Below are positions 54,980-64,000 of a stretch of 64,000 bases of DNA, piece by piece (the first letter of the stretch is position 1; each line of letters opens with the position of its first letter). A model generated the notes under the pieces. The model was given only the letters and a program-made list of their open reading frames with translations. It searched no databases and was not told where the DNA came from. This DNA is from Chelydra serpentina. Its lineage: Eukaryota > Chordata > Testudines > Chelydridae. The stretch lies in NCBI GenBank assembly GCA_037349315.1, contig JBAIAC010000056.1, positions 1,836,501 to 1,900,500 of the forward strand, given 5' to 3'. The position numbers and the translations under genes were made by a program.

Positions 54980-55775
54980 AGCTGGGATAACAGGAGCTGT
55001 GGTTTGGGATTGAGTGGAAGGGTTTGGACTCTACCTAGCCCAGGAAAATGGCACCCTCCAAAAGGTAGATTTCTGATGTCAGCCAATTAGAGAAGGGGCC
55101 TGTGTATAAAATGTGAAAGTAAATGCTCTGTAGCAGAATGTGCCCGACCTGTTCCTCTTCTGGACAACATCCCCCCGCCCCCGGCTGTGTGAGAGCCGGA
55201 GGGCTCAGGTGGGCCAGCATCCTGCTTCGAGACTGGGTTTGTCTGTAAAGCCCTGACTTCACCCCTGCACAGTGCCTTGAATTTGCCCATAGCCCATTGG
55301 CAGGGTCGATTTCACCTGCAGACAGCTCAGAAAGTGGGTCACACCCTGTCTGACCCCGAGAATACTGAGAACGTGGGATCTCTGTGGGGTGAGTTCCTGA
55401 GCGCGCAGGGAGAGAGAGAAAGCTGTGGTTGCAGATCTCACTGCCTGCATGGGTGCTTCTATTACAGAATCCAAGCAGATTATTTCTGTATCTCTTAGAC
55501 CAGTGATCCTCAACCTGGGGTACGTGTAGCCCTGGGGATACGCAGAGATCTTCCAGGGGTACAGCAACTCAGCTAGAGATTTGCCTAGTTTTACAACAGG
55601 CTTTGTAAAAAGCACCAGCGAAGTGAGTGCAAACTAGAATTTCATACAGCCAGTGACTCTATATACTATATCAGGGGTTCGCAGTCTGGGGGTGGTGACC
55701 CCCAGGGCAGGCATGGGATGATTTTAGGGGGGGTCACAAGTGCAGGGCCGGTGTTAGGGGGCGGCAAGCTAAGAA
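54980..55775. other. Intergenic, no gene recognised
   Basis: No coding sequence recognised. A segment at 55500-55780 (AGTGATCCTCAACCTGGGGTA, then GGGGTTCGCAGTCTGGGGGTG) resembles the ends of dispersed DNA transposons, but I could not pair the ends. Confidence 0.4.
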
Positions 55776-56206
55776 ACATGCTGAAGTCAAGAAAGACAAG
55801 GCCATTGCAGAGAAGATAAATGAATGATTTACACTGGTCTTTGCTGAAGATGATGTGAGGCAGATTCCCACGCTTGAGCCAGTCTTTTGGGTAACGAGTC
55901 TGAGGAACTGTCCCAGACTGAGGTGACAAAAGAGGAGGTTTGGGAACAAATTGAAAAAGTCAACAGGAATACGTCACCTGGACCAGATGGGATCCACCCA
56001 ACAGTTCTGAAGGAACTCAAATATGAAATTGCAGAACTGATAACTTTGGAATGTGAACCATCATTTTAATCAGCTTCTGTACCAGATGACAGGGGTCTAG
56101 CTAATGTGACACCAATTTTTAAAAAGGCTCCAGAGGTGATCCTGGTAAGCCTAACTTCAGTACCAGGCAAATTGGTTGAACCTATAGTAAAGAACAGAAT
56201 TATCAG

Positions 56207-56345
56207 AACGAAAATAAGAAAGAAAAACTTGTAGCACCTTAGAGACTAACAAATTTATTTCAGCATAAGCTTTCGTGGGTTAGTACCCACTTCATCGGAT
56301 GCATGGAATGAAACATACAGTAGACAGATATTTATACAGTCAGAG
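56207..56345. mobile_element. 139-bp insertion with 11-bp TSD
   Basis: Flanked by AGAATTATCAG at 56196-56206 and 56346-56356. It contains GTAGCACCTTAGAGACTAAC and CATAAGCTTTCGTGGGTTAG. A short piece of the same repeat occurs at about 25620-25655. The 11-bp duplication suggests LINE-mediated retrotransposition, that is, a SINE. Family name unknown to me. Confidence 0.8.
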
Positions 56346-56626
56346 AGAATTATCAGACACATTGATGAACACAATATGTGGGGGAAGAGTCACCATGATT
56401 TTTGGAAAGGTAAATCGTTTACCTCACCAATCTATTAGAATTCTCTGAGGAGGTCAACAAACACATGGACAAGGGGGATCCAAGTGGACATAGTGTTCTT
56501 GGATTTTCAGAAAGCCTTTGCCAAGGTCCCTCACCAAAGGCTCTTAAGCAAAGTAAGCGGCCAGGAGATAAGAGGGAAGGTTCTCTCATGGATCAGTAAC
56601 TGGTTAAAAGACACAAAACAAAGGGT

Positions 56627-56800
56627 ATCATAGAATATCAGGGTTGGAAGGGACCTTAGGAGTTCATGTAGTCCAACCCGCTGCTCAAAGCAGGACCAAT
56701 CCCCAACTTTTGCCCCAGATTCCTAAATGGCCCCCTCAAGGATTGAACTCACAACCCTGGGTTTAGCAGGCCAATGCTCAAACCACTGAGCTATCCCTCC
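56627..56800 (-). mobile_element. tRNA-derived SINE with CR1-like 3' tail
   Basis: On the minus strand the 5' end is tRNA-like: GGAGGGATAGCTCAGTGGTT (A box) and GGTTGTGAGTTCAATCC (B box). The 3' end is CR1-like: GGTCCTGCTTTGAGCAGCGG, GTTGGACTACATGAACTCCT and TATTCTATGA. This head-and-tail structure is the one described for tortoise Pol III SINEs mobilised by CR1-like LINEs. Inserted in CR1 sequence. Confidence 0.85.
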
Positions 56801-57084
56801 CACCCAGGTAGGAAGGGGTGTCCCTAGCCTCTGATTGCCAGACACTGAGAGTGGACGATAGGGGATGGATCACTCAATGTTTGCCTGCTCTGCTCATTCC
56901 CTCTAAAGAGCCTGGCATTGGCCACTGTCAGAAGACAGGCTGGACCCAGTGTGGCCATTCTTATGTTTCCCAAAGAACAGCAGTGACACCTGGTGGCCAG
57001 TTTGAGTAATGCACAGAGTGTGTTTCCCCTGGAGTAGTAGTGACACCTAAAGGCATGTTTAGGTAATTTAGAGTGAATTCATCA

Positions 57085-59568
57085 CAGGGATCTCAAACGC
57101 AAATCACCACGAGGGCCACATAGACTCATAGACTTTAAGGTCAGAAGGGACCATTATGATCATTTAGTCTGACCTCGTGCACAATGCAGGTCACAGAATC
57201 TCACCCACCCTCTCCTGCAATAATCCTCTCACCTATGTCTGAGCTATTGAAGTCCTCAAATCATGGTTTAAAGACTTCATATGCAGACTAGTACATTGAC
57301 TGCATCACTGAAACCTTTTCATACAACGATACAAACGTATAGTCAAAAATGAAAAAAAAAAAGAGTAATATAGTAAGTCAACGTATTAACTTTTTAAAAA
57401 CTGTAATGCTAAAAGTCAGCGCTAATTTTGACAGTCATTTCTTTTTTGGCCACATAGCTGGCAGCGTTTTGCATCAACCAGAGCATCAATATTAGGTTTG
57501 ATATCCTGAGACGAAACCAATCTCAGTGTTGCTTTCAAATGTTCAACAGTGAGCCTTGACCTTAATGCAGAAGAGAAAAACTGTTCACATATATGTACTT
57601 CCAAACATTGCCATTATCCTTGCGGAAGCAGAGAATAACATGGGAAATCTTTCTTGTGAAAGAAACCGGAAGAATTCTGGAATTCCAACATCTGTATACG
57701 TCTGCTTCAAAATGGTATCACACTGAAGCTCCACTAACTCCATCTGCATTTCCTCTGCAATATTGTCAATTTCAACAGCAAATGGTGTGGAAAAAAGTTG
57801 AAAATGTGGTTCAAGTGCCTTGAAATCTTCAAACCATACATCAAACTGTTTGTGTAAGTTAGAAATGATATCTGCATATTCTTTCAAGGATTTGGGTTCA
57901 ACTTCTCCTAAGGAATTCTGAGTTGAGAAATGGACCAGATTGCCAGCAGTCAGGTGTTTCCCGCACAAAGTAAGCTTGACTTTGAATGACTTAACACTGT
58001 CATACATCTGTGTTATCACCTGTTTTCTACCCTGATTAGCTTCGAGTTCAGTGCGTTCAGGTGATCAGTTACATCTGTTAGAAAAGCAAGGCTGCTGATA
58101 AAAGTGGAATCCGCAAGCTGTGGAACCTCCTTGTTTTTCATTTTCATGAACAAATCAATCTCCTCTCTAAGTGCCAAAAAACACTTCCAAACACTTCCAC
58201 AACTCAGCCATCTAACTTGAGTGTGATACAGAAGTTCCCCATATTCACTGTCCATACTTGCTAGAAAAGAAGTGAATTGTCTGTGATTCAGCCCTCGTGC
58301 ATGTATAAAATTAATGGTTCTAACAACTACATCCATAACTTCCTTCATTTGTAGACTTTTACTACACAGGGCTTCTTGATGCAAAATGCAATGTATACTG
58401 GTGAAGTTAATTCCTGGTATATTGAGGCTGTTCAGTTTGGTCTTCAATAATCCAACCACACCAACGTTTTCAGAGCACATTGATGGCGCACCATCTGTAG
58501 CCAAAGATACAAGTTTGTTCCATGCACTCTTCCAGTCCTTGAAATATGTCATGTCCCGTTGTGGTACCCTTCAGTGGCATTAAGTCTAGCAATTCTTCAG
58601 TTACATTCAAATTGCAATCCACACCTCTAATGAACACTGCCCACTGTGCGGTATCTGATACATCTGTACTCTCATCAAGAGCAACTGAAAATGCTTCGAA
58701 GTCTTTTGCTATTTGAATCAATTGTTTTTGCACATTATCTGTTAAATCCGTTATCCTGCAAGCAACTCTATTGGCAGACAAGCTTATGCCTTCAAAAACT
58801 TTCTTCCTCTCAGGACATAAAATTTCGCTGGCCTTCACAAGACATTCTTTTACGACTAGGCCTTCTGTAAAAGGTCGCGAGGATTTAGCTATCATTTTGC
58901 TTATCACAAAACTTGCTCTTACTGAATCTTCACTAGACTTGTTAATCTTCAAAAAGACATTTCTTTGCTTGGCAAATGCTGCTTTAAGTTGGTGAACTTT
59001 TTCCTCTCGGATTTTTCCGGTGAATGCATCATATTTTTCACGGGGCATCGTGCCGTAGTGCCGATGCACGTTATACTCCTTGGGAAAAGCAATCGTTTGC
59101 TGACAAATAAAGCACTGAATTTTATCTTTTACCTCTGTGAAAAAATATAAATTCTCCCATTTGTCTTGGAAAACTCTCTTTTCTTCCAGGAGTGTTCTTT
59201 TTTTCGACGAAGTCATTTCCGAGCGGTTTTAATAAAATATAAACACTCAGTAATGCACCTCACTCAAAGGACAAAACGCACACTTACCTTTAGAATTACT
59301 TCTGTTAAAGCAAACAGCTGTTTGGTGGTGGGAAGGGCCTGGAGGTAGGCAGAGGAGCAGGGATGCGGCACGCTGGGGGGGAAGGAGGATGGGGTACGGG
59401 GGGTGAGGGGAGCTTGGTGGTCACAGGAAATAACTCCGGGCGGGGGGACGGGGGGTGAGAGGAGCTTGGCGGCTGCAGGAAATAATTCCGGGGTGGGGAG
59501 CTTGGCGGACCCAGCAAATAACTCCACAGACTGCATGCGGCCCGCAGGCCGCGTGTTTGAGACCCCTG
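57085..59568 (-). pseudogene. GTF2IRD2/ZBED5-like hAT transposon, frameshifted
   Basis: A near-complete Charlie-type element. The ends are CAGGGATCTCAAACGC and GTTTGAGACCCCTG. On the minus strand an N-terminal frame (59216-58470) has a BED-type zinc finger (CFICQQTI, then HRHYGT), FSVALDESTDVSDTAQ and, after a frameshift near 58550, SLATDGAPSMCSENVGVVGL and IHCILHQEALCSK (58520-58370). Further frames carry VRWLSCGSVWKCFLALREEI, then, after a stop near 58017, VELQCDTILKQTYTDVGIPEF and, after another shift near 57600, a short C-terminal piece. At least three frameshifts or stops make it inactive. A CR1 tail is inserted near the left end. Element ends are supported by the inverted repeat; no clear target-site duplication was found. 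Confidence 0.85.
57121..57290 (-). mobile_element. CR1 3' end, minus strand
   Basis: Reverse complement of the CR1 tail type seen at 30715-30855 (ATAGACTTTAAGGTCAGAAG, GGTCACAGAATCTCACCCAC). It lies just inside the left end of the hAT element. Confidence 0.85.
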
Positions 59569-59819
59569 CACTACATTATGCCAATTGGCTATGGAAAGTT
59601 TTTCTTGCTCAGTTTTACAGTTTACAAGGCTCGTTTGAAGGCCCTTCTATCAGCTCGCCTGCCTCGGGGAGCGAGGCGCCTGTTTAGCATGGGTGGGGCT
59701 GATGGGCTGATTCTGCCCCATTTTACAGCTGGGAACCACGTGTGTTAGTGGAGAAAGGCAGGACACGAACCAGGGGTTGGGCGCTGAACCCAGACAATTC
59801 AAACTGGAAATGAGGCACA

Positions 59820-60055
59820 AATGTTTAACTGGAAGGTGACTAACCACTGGAGCAAATTCCCCAGGGAGGTGGTGGAGTCTCCATCCCTGGCTGTTGACAG
59901 AGCCAGACTGGAGCCTTTCCTGGAGAGGCTTCAGGCAAACACATTATTGGGGTCAGTATGGGGGGAACTGAGTGAAACCTGCTGGCCTGTGCTATGCAGA
60001 GGCCAGACTAGATGATCTAATGGGTCCTTCTGGCATTAAACTCTCTGAGTCTAAC
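59820..60055 (+). mobile_element. CR1-like 3' end, older subfamily
   Basis: AACCACTGGAGCAAATTCCCC, AGGGAGGTGGTGGAGTCTCC, GACTAGATGATCTAATGGGTC and a CTCTCTGAGTCT end: CR1 C-terminal coding and tail sequence, diverged. Confidence 0.7.
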
Positions 60056-61140
60056 CGGCCCAGGGCAGATGGAGAGCTCCTCCTGCCAGAGACTTTCTAT
60101 AAGAGCTGCCTGTCCTAGGGGAGCCCCTAGGTCTGGGACTATTCCTGGCAATGGCTTGGGGTCAGGGACCCTCATCAGCCAGTGGGTAGTCTGGAGTATG
60201 CCCAGCCCCCAATCAGCTGTGGCTACTCCAGGGCCCCCATCAGCTCCCAGGGCATGGGCAGAGCTCTGGCACCCCTCCTCCCGCCAGCCAGCAGGCATGA
60301 AGTGGTTTCCATCCAGCAGGCAGGAGGTGGCTGGCTCTGGGACGCTCCCACGGCCCAAGCTGAGGGAGCCAGAGGGACCGGCCTGAGAGAGGCCCCCGCT
60401 CCCCAGCGACAGTTGCTTTCTACCCCCACTTCCATGCTGGCCCCCCCCCCCAAGCAAAGTCTGCCCTGCTCTTGTACACTGGGAACACTGGGACCTGCTG
60501 CTCTCCCAGGTCTACCAATGCTGGGCTATCCTGGCTTCTGTGATGATGGAGCCCTGCCAGGCCTTCCTGGGGAGCAGGGGGCATGTGGGCTGGGGCCATC
60601 CCCTGCTTGGCAGAGCCAACTCTGAAGCCCCTGGGGGTGGTGGTAGCTATGTCTTTGTCCCACTTCCATGGAGAAACTGAGGCATGGAACAGGGAGAGGT
60701 GAGTGGCCCAAACCCAGGAGTCCTGGTTCCTAGCCCAGCCCTTGCTCTAACCACTAAACTCCCCTCCCCTCCCCGAGCTGGGGATGGGACCCAGGAGTCC
60801 TGACTCCCAACCTCACCCCCTCCCTCTTCCTCTGGAAATCAAGTGGGGGAAGTTTTGCTTGGGGGGGTGCGGGGGGAGGAATGGAATAATTCGTTCCTGT
60901 GGGACACAACTGAAAGACCGACGCAAAGCCCACTTTTGGAACGCACACTAATGTGTGAGAACCGTCTTGGAAGAGAATAAAGAACCAGCCACTTAAGTGC
61001 TTTATGAAACAACACTAGAGCAGAAGTAAGAAAAGCAGTCACCCAACTGGAGAAACCCACATTAGAAAAACAAAACAGACAAACCGACAGAAAACACAAT
61101 TCATGTTAGAAATAAAACACCAACACAACACAAGTTTTTT
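60056..61140. other. Intergenic, probable old SINE near 60660-60830
   Basis: No gene recognised. GGAGAAACTGAGGCATGGAAC, TGAGTGGCCCAAACCCAGGAG and GGGACCCAGGAGTCCTGACTC (60665-60810) look like an old MIR/CORE-type SINE. The last motif is similar to the PSMC4 intron 1 VNTR unit. Confidence 0.35.
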
Positions 61141-61173
61141 CTTTTGTTTGTATCTGCATGTTCTCCCCGGGGG

Positions 61174-61327
61174 CAGGTGCACCATGCCCGGAAGTACTGT
61201 AAGACCAGGTTGATGTGTGGAGTGGAAGGAGCAAGCTCCTAGTCCATCTCCCTGTTCTACAAATCCATATAATATAAAGTTCTCATATAGAGAACAGATC
61301 AGATATTAAACTGATAACAACAGATTT
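61174..61327 (-). pseudogene. U2 snRNA pseudogene, 5'-truncated
   Basis: The minus strand reads GTTATCAGTTTAATATCTG, GGAGATGGACTAGGAGCTTG and GTCTTACAGTACTTCCGGGC, clear U2 sequence from about nucleotide 40 to the 3' end. The first ~38 nt, including the branch-point recognition region and stem I, are missing and replaced by AT-rich sequence (61328-61640). U2-type upstream flank, with a decayed octamer site and GC box (61949-61970), is still present further out, so the copy was disrupted in place. Confidence 0.85.
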
Positions 61328-62371
61328 AAAAATTGTATTAAAGCTCATGTTAAAAAAATGATAATACATAGGTTGAGAAAAGCGTGTCTGTACATCTGGG
61401 TATAGTGCTTAGATTATCCACAAATTCAAAGTTTGTTTTTAGTCATATGATACATAGACAGCGATAGGCCAAATGTACATGGCTAGATTTAACAGGACAT
61501 TTTAGTTAGAACCCAAATACTCAGGTACAACATTCATGAAAAGTGATACAGAGATTTGGTTGCAAGAAAAATACATAACAAAGAGTGAAGATCGTCTCTC
61601 AGTAACTGAAAGATAAGTAGATTTTCTGTTGAGAAAATGCAACCCGCGAGGAAAGTATCGCACTTACTCTCCTGACACTACACTTGGGCTGACACATAAA
61701 GCAGGGAACCAGCACGTTTGCCCCCCAACACCCCGCTGCCCTCTCGCTCCCACGCGTTTCCTGTCACCAGGGGCGGCTCGCCGCCACGCCCCACACACCA
61801 TTAACAAGACAGCGCCGATCACTGCCCCGGAGCGACTCCGAATCAGTCGCTCACAGCGCGAACGCTCCACCCCGAATTCTGCTCACACCCGGGGAGTTCT
61901 CCTTCGGCTCCTCCCGCTGGGCTGCCCGGGTGCCGCCAGACGCTGCTGACCCGCATAACCCCGCCCACTGACATGTGACACCTCCCGTCACTGTCAACTA
62001 TTCCTGCGACAGACGCTGTTTGTGCGCCCCGCTCTGCCCCGGCCCCGCCCTCGGAACCCGCCCGTCACCCGTCTCTGCCCTGAGCTCCCGCAACTTCTGC
62101 CCTCAGCGCAGGGGCGCGTCCGCGGGAGCCGGGCTGTAGATTAACGGGAGTTTTCTGCGGGCGGGGTTAAACAGACCAGCAGCGTCTGGCGGCAGCCAGG
62201 GAGACCAGCGAGCAGAGCCAAAGGAACCGGGCAGAAAACAATTCTCTGTGTGAGCAAAACTCAGTCTGAGAAGTTCGCGCTGTAATTGCTGGAGTTATGT
62301 AGGGTAGCCACCGGCACTTGCAAAACACCAGCAGTTTTTAATCTTTTTTGTACCAGTAGATTCTCCCCAAA

Positions 62372-62560
62372 GGGAGTTGCACCATGCCCAGAAGTACTGC
62401 AATACCGGGTTGATGCGCAGAGTGGATGGAGCAAGCTCCTATTCCATCTCCCTATCCCAAAAATGGATTAATATACAGTTCTCAAATAGAGAACATATCA
62501 GATATTAACCTGATAAGAACAGATACTATCCTTATCTTAGCCATAAGGCCGAGAAGCGAT
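62372..62560 (-). ncRNA. U2 spliceosomal snRNA (variant copy)
   Basis: About 189 nt. The minus strand begins ATCGCTTCTCGGCCTTATGG and continues with TAGTATCTGTTCTTATCAG, the Sm-site region CCATTTTTGGGATAGGGAG, GGAATAGGAGCTTGCTCC and GGTATTGCAGTACTTCTGGG, to a 3' end near CATGGTGCAACTCCC. U2 pairs with the intron branch site in the spliceosome. Compared with the conserved vertebrate sequence, one base is lost after CTAAGAT and the GUAGUA recognition motif reads AUAGUA; several stem positions also differ. Promoter elements are present upstream. It may be an expressed variant or a young pseudogene. Confidence 0.8.
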
Positions 62561-62597
62561 ACTGAACCCTGAAATTCCGCGCTACCCTCTCGCTCCC

Positions 62598-62810
62598 ACT
62601 GCTTTTCATGTCACCGGGAGCTGCTTTGAGCCCTTCCTCGCTACGTGCCAATCATTGCCCCGAGTGACTCCGATTCAGTAGCTCACAGCGCGAACGCTCC
62701 ACACCGAATTCTGCTCACACCGGGGGAATTCTCCCCGACCGGCTCCTCCGGCTCCTCTCCCAGAGCTCCCCGCTGCCGCCAGACGCTGCTGATCTGCATA
62801 GCCCCGCCCA
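62598..62810 (-). promoter_or_regulatory. U2 snRNA promoter: PSE-like and DSE-like elements
   Basis: On the minus strand, GGTGACATGAAAAGCAGTGGG lies 38-56 bp upstream of the U2 start, the usual place for the proximal sequence element; a related GGTGACAGGAAACGC occurs in the disrupted neighbour unit. About 235 bp upstream, an octamer-like ATGCAGAT (plus strand ATCTGCAT, 62792-62799) sits beside a GC box (CCCCGCCC, 62802-62809), the arrangement of a distal sequence element. No TATA box, consistent with Pol II snRNA genes. Confidence 0.65.
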
Positions 62811-63019
62811 CTGACGTGTGACACCGCCCGTCACTGTCAACGACTCTCCGTGCAGCAGAGGCTGTTTGTGCGCCGCGCTCTGCCCGGCCCCGCCCCCAGA
62901 ACCCGCCCGTCGGGTTCTGTCCCTGCCCTGAGCTCCCGCAGCTTCTGCCCCCAGCGCAGGGGCCGGGCCGCGGGGGCCGGGCTGTGGCCTGAGGGGAGTT
63001 TTCTGCGGGCGGCGGAATT

Positions 63020-64000
63020 TCCCGTCCCTAAAAGTGGGGGGGGGGCACCAGCCCCCGCGGCACCCCCCCCCCTCCGAGCCCCCACCCTTGCGCTTCCCCT
63101 TCCCCCCGGCCACGTCCTCGCTCCGCCCCTTCCACCAAGGCCCCGCCCCCGCACCGCCCCTTTTCCCGATCTCCCCGCCCTCTTTCCCCCGAGGCTCCGC
63201 CCTCGCATCGCCCCTTCCCCCAAATCCCCGCCCCTGCTTTGCCACTTCCCCAAGACCCCGCCCTCGCACGGGCAGATGGGCAAAGAGCGCAGAGCAGAGC
63301 CCCCAGAGCCGGTCACTGGGCCGGGCAGTGGGTTTTGTAAAGCTTGGGGAGCAGCGTTCCCTGGAATCCTCTGAACGGTTCTCCGGTCCCCTCAGCGCGG
63401 GATCCGGCCAGGCCCAGGACAAGACGCAACGACCCTGCTGCTGAAACAGAGCAAAACTCTGGAGCGCTGTAAATCGTAGACTCCGGTACATCCCACAGGC
63501 GACAAAGCCCCATCAGCTCTCCCCGACCAGCTCCGCGCGGACAGCCAGGGCTCAGCCGGGGGCAGGCCAGCCAGGCACAGATTAGGAGGAAGTTTTATGT
63601 CACTCAGAGCTCGCCGGGAGGGGATTTTCCTGGCCTTTGGTGCTGCCAGACCGTTGAGGGAATGGGTCCCTTAGCAAGGCCCTTTGGAAGCTCGGCACTT
63701 GAGAGCAGTTGGGGACCAGCCTATTGGGTCTCTCTAGCTTGCCTGCAACTCGCTGAGGGTCGCTTTGCCTGAGAGGAGCCCAATGTGATCGCCGCAGCGC
63801 ACAGACCCCCGCTCGCCCCACTCCTCTGCCTTAGCCATTGGGCCAAATTTTCAAAAGGCGCCTCTACGTTTGGTGGCCTCCACCCATGTCTACAGGAGAC
63901 GTCTGGTTTTCAGCTGACATCTGCAAATCAGGCCCTAGACGGGCATTCAGATATTGACACACTAACTCAAAGGCCATAGATTGCAATACAGGCCACTGGC
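63020..64000. other. GC-rich then ordinary intergenic sequence
   Basis: CpG-rich to about 63280, with many CCCCGCCC boxes; after that no feature recognised. The open frames on both strands at 62715-63490 lie in promoter-like GC-rich sequence and lack motifs. Confidence 0.4.

Larger units (their letters stand above)
55780..56975 (+). mobile_element. CR1 LINE with two SINE-like insertions
   Basis: The 5' part of ORF2 is recognisable by SPGPDGIHPTVLKELKYEIA (about 55975-56030), followed by decayed RT sequence and LDFQKAFAKVPHQRLLSK-like sequence (56495-56550). A CR1 3' UTR piece (TGTCCCTAGCCTCTGATTGCC to TGGCCATTCTTATGTT) follows at 56818-56975 after an internal deletion. A 139-bp insert (56207-56345) and a tRNA-derived SINE (56627-56800) interrupt it. 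Confidence 0.85.
61640..63020 (-). repeat. Tandem duplication of the U2 locus
   Basis: Sequence at about 61640-62175 (upstream of the truncated U2) is homologous to about 62570-63010 (upstream of the better U2). Shared blocks include CAGCGCGAACGCTCCAC, GCCGCCAGACGCTGCTGA, CCCCGCCCACTGAC and GGGAGTTTTCTGCGGGCGG. Together with the two U2 bodies this defines a repeat unit of about 1-1.2 kb, as in arrays of U2 genes. Confidence 0.8.

Noticed and set aside
62715..63491. 258-codon minus-strand frame upstream of U2
   Set aside because: GC-rich promoter-type sequence of the duplicated U2 locus; no protein motif.

Overview
The window is nuclear DNA from a vertebrate, most likely a cryptodiran turtle, in a GC-rich, gene-dense and repeat-dense region. 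The organism call rests on many CR1 LINE fragments, hAT MITEs, Gmr1-like Gypsy LTR pieces carrying a SCAN-type Gag, and a SINE with a tRNA-like head and a CR1-like tail (56627-56800) of the kind known from turtles. No bacterial, phage or CRISPR features are present. Nearly all long open frames come from GC-rich minisatellites or antisense shadows; real coding sequence is confined to three spliced genes plus decayed transposon ORFs.

Layout. (1) 1.9-21.0 kb: a large inverted duplication. Two paralogous six-exon genes encoding a Myb/SANT-like domain followed by a SCAN domain lie head to head: the left copy on the minus strand (8647-2289) and the right copy on the plus strand (12538-20611). Splice phases agree at every junction in both, giving about 870 and 883 codons. 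A CpG-rich segment (about 9.94-10.96 kb) lies between them and is flanked by inverted copies of one GC-rich minisatellite, so the symmetry axis is near 10.4-10.5 kb. (2) 21-36 kb: a graveyard of transposons. It holds a ZMYM1-like hAT relic, CR1 copies, two oppositely oriented arrays of a ~66-bp satellite, a Gypsy LTR holding three hAT MITEs (each with a perfect 8-bp target-site duplication) plus a CR1, a Gag relic, a second LTR, and a Gypsy integrase/RT junction split by nested CR1 insertions. (3) 36.1-46.5 kb: PSMC4 (proteasome ATPase Rpt3), complete in 11 exons, 418 codons, with three direct promoter repeats of the ACTAC.ACTCCCAGCAG type; intron 1 holds a 51-bp VNTR and a CR1 split by a fold-back hAT element, and intron 8 a 43-bp VNTR. 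(4) 46.5-57 kb: non-coding sequence, minisatellites, CR1 pieces and two tRNA-Ile(AAT) genes in a duplicated segment. (5) 57-60 kb: a 2.5-kb GTF2IRD2/ZBED5-like hAT transposon with a frameshifted transposase. (6) 61-63 kb: a tandemly duplicated U2 snRNA locus on the minus strand, one copy nearly full length with a DSE-like and PSE-like promoter, the other 5'-truncated.

PSMC4 acts in the 26S proteasome base; the tRNA and U2 loci are small-RNA housekeeping genes. The paired SANT-SCAN genes are probably DNA-binding and oligomerising nuclear proteins of unknown target. Their SCAN domain lies ~15 kb from a retrotransposon Gag of the type from which SCAN domains are thought to descend.
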